A DNA stretch of 64,000 nt from Paenibacillus sp. DCT19 (GTDB lineage: Bacteria > Bacillota > Bacilli > Paenibacillales > Paenibacillaceae). This document shows, in pieces, positions 58,583 through 64,000 of the stretch (position 1 is the stretch's first letter; each line of letters starts with the position of its first letter). Position numbers and translations under genes: made by a program. The notes under the pieces are model-generated. The model worked only from the letters and a program-made list of their open reading frames with translations, ran no database searches and was not told the origin of the DNA. The DNA is taken from positions 4,909,501 through 4,973,500 of the forward strand of contig NZ_CP029639.1 in the NCBI RefSeq assembly GCF_003268635.1, given 5' to 3'.

Positions 58583-58657
58583 GATAACTTGAATCAAAGA
58601 ATATTTACACTTGCCACTCCGATGACAGAATAACCTTCCGATCGCTGTTACCCCAGA
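58583..58657. repeat. partial copy of the inverted-end element
   Basis: 75 bp matching 25727-25801 with about seven differences (TAACTTGAATCAAAGAATAT..., ...ATCGCTGTTACCCCAGATT). The internal and right parts are absent, and it ends next to the stop of the GNAT gene at 58660. The rest of 58379-58582 shows no gene. Confidence 0.6.
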
Positions 58658-58659
58658 TT

Positions 58660-59088
58660 CTACAAATACTTCTTAAATGCCTTACTTCCTTCGCCGTCAT
58701 AACCTAACTTATCATAAAATTGATGCGCGTCTTGCCGCAATGCATTACTGGTAAGGAACACTTTAACGCAATTTTTCTCCTTGCAGACTTGTTCCAGGTG
58801 CTCCATTAATCTCGAACCATATCCTCTTCCCTGCATTTCCTGCGTCACGATCACTCGTTCAACTACACCGAAGGGTCTCGTTCCACTCAGGGCATCCAAA
58901 CAAACATGTAAATGCGCCGTCCCCACAAGACTTCCATCCACATCATATACAAATAAGTAACTGTTCGGGTTGATTCGAATCTCTTCCAATCGTTCAGGCA
59001 ATACATGAATTCCAGAATGATTCGGTAACAATTCTTGATATAGACGTTCAACTGCAATCGCATCCTTGCCCTCGGCTTCTCGAATCAT
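58660..59088 (-). CDS. GNAT family N-acetyltransferase
   Basis: About 142 residues with the pattern VERVIVTQEMQGRGYGSRLM and HQFYDKLGY. Start ATG 59088 with AGAGGTG upstream. It overlaps the region of the previous gene's stop, so the two are coupled. Its stop lies directly beside the partial repeat. Confidence 0.78.
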   Translation of the reverse strand: MIREAEGKDAIAVERLYQELLPNHSGIHVLPERLEEIRINPNSYLFVYDVDGSLVGTAHLHVCLDALSGTRPFGVVERVIVTQEMQGRGYGSRLMEHLEQVCKEKNCVKVFLTSNALRQDAHQFYDKLGYDGEGSKAFKKYL

Positions 59089-59093
59089 TTGCA

Positions 59094-59588
59094 TCACCTC
59101 TGTTCGTTATTTGCATTCCGTACTTGGACTAAGCCCTTTATCCCTACATCAATCAAGAAAAATAACACCGCAGCAATGATGCCATATAAAGTCATGAATA
59201 AGACTTCTCTAACTTCTATTACTTTACCGATATTAAGCGCAAAAAGGTATAAATAGGTACCCAGGAAACCAACCATCGCATAAGCGATCACATGTATCCC
59301 TATGAAGTAGACTTTGTTCTTATCGGCAATTGGGGCTAACCACTTGTCTAACAGGATAGAGCTTGGGATACCAATCAGGAAGATAGGCGGTGTACCGAAT
59401 AACAGAAATACGATCATATAGACTCTGAAACCCTCTATATCATTCACTGAAGGAATGCTCACAATGAAGGCAAAACTAAGAGAGGTTACGAGCGCAACGA
59501 GGAGTTTTCTCGTCAGATTTATCCGCCTTCTACCTTGACCTTCTTGATCGACATAGATCATCCTGCGTATAGACCGTGTTCTTTTCAT
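59094..59588 (-). CDS. small integral membrane protein of unknown function
   Basis: 164 residues with four hydrophobic segments (LLVALVTSLSFAFIVSI; VYMIVFLLFGTPPIFLIGI; FIGIHVIAYAMVGFLGTYLY; LFMTLYGIIAAVLFFLIDV). Basic N-terminus. AGAGGAG precedes ATG 59588. No family recognised. Confidence 0.6.
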   Translation of the reverse strand: MKRTRSIRRMIYVDQEGQGRRRINLTRKLLVALVTSLSFAFIVSIPSVNDIEGFRVYMIVFLLFGTPPIFLIGIPSSILLDKWLAPIADKNKVYFIGIHVIAYAMVGFLGTYLYLFALNIGKVIEVREVLFMTLYGIIAAVLFFLIDVGIKGLVQVRNANNEQR

Positions 59589-59627
59589 ACGTTGTTTCTC
59601 CTCTGAACTAGCATATGTTCGTTCATA

Positions 59628-60503
59628 TCAACCCCGATGATTCGTTCCAAACCATACGAGATGAGACAGTTCCTCACCTGAGAGGAATCCAACTTTAGTA
59701 TACAAATGCTCGGCGGGATTACCCTGTGTAACGAACAGACGAATGACAGGATAGATAGGTGCTAATGTCGTTATCGCATGATGTAACAAGTAACTTCCAA
59801 GTCCCTCTGATCGATAGGCTGGGGTCACAGCGATATCATAGATTAGAGGTAAATTTTCCCACAGGGTTACAAGACAGAAACCAACTATACGTTCCGTATC
59901 TTGCTCAACCAAAATAGAAGAAGCACCGCGCAGTTCATCCTGCTCATAATGATCAAAATAATATGTGAGGTCATTCTGACAATGATCCATTGACTGTTCT
60001 TCTACTCCGCCGCGATAAGCCTCGATCATGATCTCAGCTAGTTTGGGCATGTGAACTCGTTCAGGCCGGATACGTTTTAACTTCGATGTCAGAGGGTTTT
60101 CCAATGTCTCAGTGGGTCTGATCATACATTTTCGAGTGCTCAGCTTGTTGAATTCAGCATGTTCAAATAACGAAATATGTTCAGGCATAACATTATAGAC
60201 ATGTAATTGATCAGGTTTGCTCTTCTTGCGAATCATATAATCTTTCAGAAATTCAACAGTTTCCTTCGTTAACGTATGCGGTGGAATCATAAATAAGGAA
60301 CCTAGCTCATCATCAACCAAAGAAATTCCAGCAATCCGATGCTCTGCACTATAGATCCAATAACAATCCGTTGCTTCAAGCATCATAGAATGAATGTCCG
60401 ACCAGCTCGGTCTGAACCAGACATTTTTGCGATATGTGGCGAAGTACGCTGCATATGTAGATGAGTCTGCTTGGATTAAACGATAGGGTATGTTCGGTCG
60501 TAT
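59628..60503 (-). CDS. GNAT family N-acetyltransferase with N-terminal extension, possible ATA start
   Basis: From ATG 60386 the protein has 252 residues, with the GNAT core IYDIAVTPAYRSEGLGSYLL and LYTKVGFLSGEEL in the C-terminal half; the N-terminal half resembles a degenerate GNAT domain. In the same frame, 39 more codons upstream read as natural protein (IPYRLIQADSSTYAAYF, then RKNVWFRPSWSDI) back to ATA 60503, which follows GAGAGG at normal distance. The true start is therefore likely 60503, by rare codon or base error; no ribosome binding site precedes 60386. Confidence 0.65.
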   Translation of the reverse strand: MRPNIPYRLIQADSSTYAAYFATYRKNVWFRPSWSDIHSMMLEATDCYWIYSAEHRIAGISLVDDELGSLFMIPPHTLTKETVEFLKDYMIRKKSKPDQLHVYNVMPEHISLFEHAEFNKLSTRKCMIRPTETLENPLTSKLKRIRPERVHMPKLAEIMIEAYRGGVEEQSMDHCQNDLTYYFDHYEQDELRGASSILVEQDTERIVGFCLVTLWENLPLIYDIAVTPAYRSEGLGSYLLHHAITTLAPIYPVIRLFVTQGNPAEHLYTKVGFLSGEELSHLVWFGTNHRG

Positions 60504-60544
60504 GCTGCACCTCTCTTAAGATTTTATTTGCAAACGTATTTCTT

Positions 60545-61177
60545 CTACCCCTCAGGGTAAGTCACAATGTGATGACCGGGAAAAATATCATATGCTTTAA
60601 TCCAGTGCGTTCCAGCTCCTGCGACAGTAATGATCTCCTTGATTTTGTTCTGCTCTCCATCTACTATGACATCCATCCAGCTTGTGTATAAGGTGTTACT
60701 GTCCTGATAATAGATCACACAGCTTACTCTCACCCGATAATCAGAACCTTCCATCGTCACATCCTGATAAGTCAGATCATGAAATTGCACGGCACCCTCA
60801 CCGTAGGTACTCTTAAATTCTTTTGTCGTATACTTCCCGATCTCCGGATCGTTTTCTTCCAAAGCCATAAAATATTTGGCAATCACATTTCTGAGCTTAA
60901 TCCATTCCTCTTCGTGAAACTTAAAATAATCCCCATCCCAGATGTTAGGCTGTAGCTGTACAACACCTTGGTTCCGATCATACTTAAAATCCATATTTAG
61001 CGCCTTGGCTACTTCATTCAATGGAACCATCACTCGGCCATCTACAATCTTTGGCTCGACATTAGGTCGCTCCATCCCTTTAATGACTAGCTTCAAATGG
61101 GTCTTGGCTAACGTAATCGTCGAGATGCTTAGTAACAATACAACCAAGAATGAAGTTAATATCATTTTTTTCTTCAC
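60545..61177 (-). CDS. exported stalk-domain (copper amine oxidase N-terminal-like) protein
   Basis: 210 residues: signal peptide (MILTSFLVVLLLSISTITLA), stalk-type repeat (VDGRVMVPLNEVAKALNMDF, about 45-65) and a C-terminal domain of about 130 residues with a cystatin-like look (NTLYTSWMDVIVDG). GTG start at 61177. Probably cell-surface. Function unknown. Confidence 0.7.
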   Translation of the reverse strand: MKKKMILTSFLVVLLLSISTITLAKTHLKLVIKGMERPNVEPKIVDGRVMVPLNEVAKALNMDFKYDRNQGVVQLQPNIWDGDYFKFHEEEWIKLRNVIAKYFMALEENDPEIGKYTTKEFKSTYGEGAVQFHDLTYQDVTMEGSDYRVRVSCVIYYQDSNTLYTSWMDVIVDGEQNKIKEIITVAGAGTHWIKAYDIFPGHHIVTYPEG

Positions 61178-61263
61178 GAAGATTCCAGCTGCCTTTCATT
61201 GAAATATTTCATATACTTCCATCATAACCCAGATAATCATTTATGGACATATAATATATGGAA

Positions 61264-61290
61264 CAAAAAAACCACGGTTTCCCGTGGCTG
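61264..61290 (-). terminator. rho-independent terminator of the amidohydrolase gene
   Basis: CCACGG / CCGTGG stem (61272-61277 with 61282-61287), then a T7 run on the minus strand. It lies 40 bp past the stop at 61332. Confidence 0.7.
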
Positions 61291-61331
61291 ATGCATTCTC
61301 CATCTCTATATCATGCGTTGATCATTTTTGT

Positions 61332-62555
61332 TTATATCGATCCACTCACCAATTGCCCTTCATACCATACGGTCTGCCGTTTGGCTCTTCGAGCAACCGC
61401 CTCGGCGGAACAACTCGCGTGAACCAGCATAAAGCTGGCTGTATCGCCTACCTTCGGCCAAACCTGATTCCCTTGAGCATCAATTGGAGTTATGCCACCC
61501 GTAACGAATCCTAGCGATTGAGCTAAGGAAAGTTCATCCGAATATCCGTACAATTCTGCGTAACGTCCCGCTTTCTCCAATTGATCTCCATTTCCAAAAG
61601 GTGACCAGTGATCCGTCAAACTATCGGTTCCCAGCTTGACCTTCACCCCATGGCGGTGAAGCATCGGGAGAGGCATCATCGTTCTGCCGATTGGCACAGT
61701 AGATGCCACACTCATACCGAGGGATGCCATCTGAATGGCCATCTCTTCCGCTTCCTGCACGTCAGCATGAGCGAACCAGAACGCATGACTCACCGTGACT
61801 TTTCCATGAAGCCCTGCCTGTTCGGTTAGCTTAACTAATTGTTGCAACGTTTGTTGCCCAGCTTCATTACGTTCATGCAGATGGATATCAATACCTGCCT
61901 GATAACGAACAGCCAGCTCGACCATCGTATGCAACGATCTCTCAACATCTCCGTCCACAGTAGCTGGATCTAGTCCACCTACATGCGTTGCGCCTTCAGC
62001 CATGGCCTGATCCATCCATCCAACAGAATCGGAGCGAAGAAGTCCATGTTGTGGAAAAGCTACAATTTCGGAAGAAAGCTTGCTCGAGAATGCATCCAAT
62101 GCCTGCTTGGTTGCTTCTAATCGTTTCAGTCCACTCACCGGCTCAATGTTACAGTGACTCCTTACATGCGTAGAGCCTAAGCGCTGAATAAGCTGTAAAA
62201 TATGCTCTGCCTGACTTCTAGCTTCAGGCAGTAGTTTCGGGAGCAACTGCCGCTCCTCCTCAATACGCTCGAAGATGCTGCCTATCCGCTTAACCGCCTG
62301 CCACGGTTCTCCGTAATAGGTTTTGTCCAGATGAATATGAGCCTCTTCGAACGAAGGAAGCAACAACAGACCGTGACAATCGTATTTGGGTAGTGCACTT
62401 TGAAGCGCTGTTTCAATACCTCTGATCTCTGCAATAACTCCGTTCTCAATGCGAAGGTGACATAAGCTTGTCCGTGTTCCGGTCACTTCTTGTCCATCCA
62501 TCACATAACTCTGCTCCAAATTTACGTTCGTTAACCAATAGGCATGATTCAACAT
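61332..62555 (-). CDS. amidohydrolase of the cytosine deaminase type
   Basis: About 407 residues. Metal-binding HIHLDKTY (about 77-84), RSHCNIEP, HLHERNEAG, VSHAFWF and the metal Asp in LGTDSLTDHWSPFG are those of the CodA-like deaminase group. Zn/Fe-dependent deamination of a cyclic amidine is expected. ATG 62555 follows GGGAG; a GTG 18 bp upstream is possible. Substrate not determined. Confidence 0.78.
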   Translation of the reverse strand: MLNHAYWLTNVNLEQSYVMDGQEVTGTRTSLCHLRIENGVIAEIRGIETALQSALPKYDCHGLLLLPSFEEAHIHLDKTYYGEPWQAVKRIGSIFERIEEERQLLPKLLPEARSQAEHILQLIQRLGSTHVRSHCNIEPVSGLKRLEATKQALDAFSSKLSSEIVAFPQHGLLRSDSVGWMDQAMAEGATHVGGLDPATVDGDVERSLHTMVELAVRYQAGIDIHLHERNEAGQQTLQQLVKLTEQAGLHGKVTVSHAFWFAHADVQEAEEMAIQMASLGMSVASTVPIGRTMMPLPMLHRHGVKVKLGTDSLTDHWSPFGNGDQLEKAGRYAELYGYSDELSLAQSLGFVTGGITPIDAQGNQVWPKVGDTASFMLVHASCSAEAVARRAKRQTVWYEGQLVSGSI

Positions 62556-62683
62556 ATGACGCTTCACTCCCACTCAATTTTATGTAATATTTATCGTAGC
62601 ATAATGGTTAACGCAGCAAAAATATGTATAACGTTGGCATACCATACGTTTAACGTTTGGAGTTAGAGTCACTCTTAATAGAC

Positions 62684-62716
62684 AGAAATACAGGCATGAT
62701 TCATGCCTGTATTTCT
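62684..62716. terminator. perfect 16-bp hairpin downstream of ogt
   Basis: AGAAATACAGGCATGA and its exact complement around one base. It lies 74 bp behind the ogt stop and before the deaminase gene, likely ending the ogt transcript. Confidence 0.6.
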
Positions 62717-62789
62717 AATTATTCATCCTATTTTTCTAGTGGATATATCTCATGTCTAACTCCGATTATGCACACACCAGCATAACGAT

Positions 62790-63344
62790 CTAGAACCTAA
62801 ACCTCGCATGACCACCGTCAGATACACCCTCGATCTGTTCAATATCCAGCAGTCTGCGTTTCATGTCTAGCCCGCCACGAAATCCTGTCAACTTGCGGTT
62901 TGCACCAATAATGCGATGGCATGGCAATAGAATTGGAATGGGGTTAGCTCCGTTCGCTGCACCGACTGCACGAACTGCCGATGGTCTTCCGATCGCAGTC
63001 GCAATATCACCATAAGTTCGAGTCTCACCATAAGGAACTTGTCCAAGCTCTGTCCATACCTGCTGCTGAAATGCTGTTCCAATCAGGTCCAATGGAATGT
63101 CAGCTGTGAATGCTACCTTTTCGCCGGCAAAGTACGATGTCAGCCACTCGGTAATACCTGTCTGCTTGATCGTCTGTTCATCCTCTATTAATTCAACTCC
63201 AGGAGCTATACGAGCAATCCAGCCTTCCCAATCCTGCAATGTTTCATTAGGCATAATAATACGACCTACGCCCTTCTCTGTTGCAAGTACGATCCAGGGC
63301 AGACCATCTAGTTCCAGCGGGGTCCACATGATCTTTTGCCTCAT
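62790..63344 (-). CDS. ogt: methylated-DNA--protein-cysteine S-methyltransferase
   Basis: About 184 residues. The active-site motif PCHRII with the acceptor Cys, preceded by GAANGANPIPILL, and the helix-turn-helix region YGETRTYGDIATAIGRPSAV (about 107-127) identify it. It removes O6-alkyl groups from guanine by irreversible transfer to itself. GGAAGG precedes ATG 63344. The neighbouring gene is also for alkylation repair. Confidence 0.92.
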   Translation of the reverse strand: MRQKIMWTPLELDGLPWIVLATEKGVGRIIMPNETLQDWEGWIARIAPGVELIEDEQTIKQTGITEWLTSYFAGEKVAFTADIPLDLIGTAFQQQVWTELGQVPYGETRTYGDIATAIGRPSAVRAVGAANGANPIPILLPCHRIIGANRKLTGFRGGLDMKRRLLDIEQIEGVSDGGHARFRF

Positions 63345-63390
63345 ATCCATCATCCTTCCGTATCATGTTCCAATTGTATTCTTATGCGAA

Positions 63391-64000
63391 TCAAACTGAC
63401 CGCTTCAGCTTACGCTTCATCCCACGAATAACTTGTTTCGTCTGCGGATCAATACGAGTAGATTCCGTTATTTTCTGGAGTGCTTTGTTATACGTAAAAT
63501 CATCGAGCGTATTGTCCTTAAGATAACGCATCGTAATATCGGGCAATTTAATGTAAGCAATCGAAATCGCCCATGCAACAGCCATTTTCACATAATATCC
63601 TTCATGTCTGATTTGATCCAACGAAGCAAGCATCTTATGGATATACGGTTCTTCCATATAATAGTTTAAGCACATCACAACGCCGAAGCGAATATCGTAC
63701 TCAAGCTCGGACGCCAAGTAAGGCTGTATAAATTGCCACACCCGTTCTTGTTCTTTCTTCGTAAATTTCAATCCACCACAGAAGCTATCGCATACAGACC
63801 AGTTATTGATTTTGGGGACAAACCAAGCAATATGCCGTAGCCATTCTTCTGGATCTGTGCGGATATAGCCAATAACCAGTGCCTGCAACATCACTTCTTC
63901 AAAGTAGTCATCGTCTGCGTTCTCCAGATAGACACGCCAATCTGCTGCAACAATCTGTTTCGCCAGCTTACGTAGTGCGGGTATTCTAACACCCAACAGA
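63391..64000 (-). CDS. DNA alkylation repair protein (AlkD-like), 5' end outside the window
   Basis: About 203 codons are visible and the frame is open to the edge, reading LLGVRIPALRKLAKQIV, so the true start lies beyond 64000. HEAT-like helical repeats and NNWSVCDSFCGGL (about residues 66-78), with YDIRFGVVMCLNYY and KMAVAWAISIAYIK, are AlkD-family signs. AlkD enzymes excise alkylated bases without base flipping. It lies 47 bp upstream of ogt on the same strand, a likely repair operon. Confidence 0.88.
   Translation of the reverse strand, partial: LLGVRIPALRKLAKQIVAADWRVYLENADDDYFEEVMLQALVIGYIRTDPEEWLRHIAWFVPKINNWSVCDSFCGGLKFTKKEQERVWQFIQPYLASELEYDIRFGVVMCLNYYMEEPYIHKMLASLDQIRHEGYYVKMAVAWAISIAYIKLPDITMRYLKDNTLDDFTYNKALQKITESTRIDPQTKQVIRGMKRKLKRSV

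Noticed and set aside
1..64000. CRISPR array, tRNA, rRNA, prophage or transposase genes
   Set aside because: No regularly spaced repeats, cloverleaf sequences, rRNA-like stretches or integrase/transposase motifs were noticed on either strand.

Overview
The window reads as a chromosomal segment of a Paenibacillus-like Firmicute. Supporting features are strong AGGAGG-type ribosome binding sites, YesM/YesN two-component systems beside LplB/LplC-type sugar ABC transporters, GH43 and GH10 enzymes, stalk-domain (copper amine oxidase N-terminal-like) secreted proteins, CcpA-like cre sites and a ykkC-class riboswitch. No rRNA, tRNA, CRISPR array, phage or transposase gene was seen. Most of the window has moderate GC. 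The left end (1-4000) and the gene at 55529-56512 are clearly more AT-rich.

Layout. 1-3600: a two-gene Hachiman anti-phage system (hamA nuclease, hamB helicase) on the minus strand, in AT-rich DNA that looks acquired. 4042-7524: a three-gene ABC-2 exporter with a divergent TetR regulator. 7729-9063: an amidohydrolase. 9111-16083: a guanidine-degradation operon on the minus strand, led by a promoter and guanidine-I (ykkC) riboswitch with a terminator switch: two DUF1989 carboxyguanidine deiminase subunits, the biotin-dependent carboxylase (split by a frameshift) and allophanate hydrolase. A divergent APC permease and a TetR gene follow. 18706-23928: pstSCAB phosphate uptake genes behind a secreted stalk/beta-propeller protein. 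24606-25955: an alpha/beta hydrolase and a 232-bp non-coding element with inverted ends, part of which recurs at 58583. 26001-35690: a carbohydrate locus (two GH43-like proteins, binding lipoprotein, two permeases) facing a YesM/YesN pair. 35802-41473: an LLM flavin monooxygenase with an MFS exporter, a GNAT, and an ArsR regulator with its own MFS exporter. 41607-45048: a SUKH protein, an unrecognised protein with two similar halves, purine nucleoside phosphorylase and two small coupled genes. 45303-54792: a xylan-type locus (permeases, binding protein, response regulator-kinase-response regulator, cytoplasmic GH10 xylanase). 55014-64000: small accessory genes, several GNAT acetyltransferases, a deaminase-like amidohydrolase, and two alkylation-repair genes (ogt, and alkD running off the right edge).

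A main caution concerns sequence quality. At least seven one-base deletions, mostly in homopolymer runs, break six otherwise intact genes (ABC-2 permease, guanidine carboxylase, pstB, pstA twice, a YesM kinase, purine nucleoside phosphorylase). Several are housekeeping genes. This looks more like uncorrected long-read error than real decay, so the genes are described at their reconstructed length. The known systems here are Hachiman and riboswitch-controlled guanidine catabolism. The less explained parts are the inverted-end element, the duplicated-domain protein and the AT-rich unknown gene at 55529-56512.
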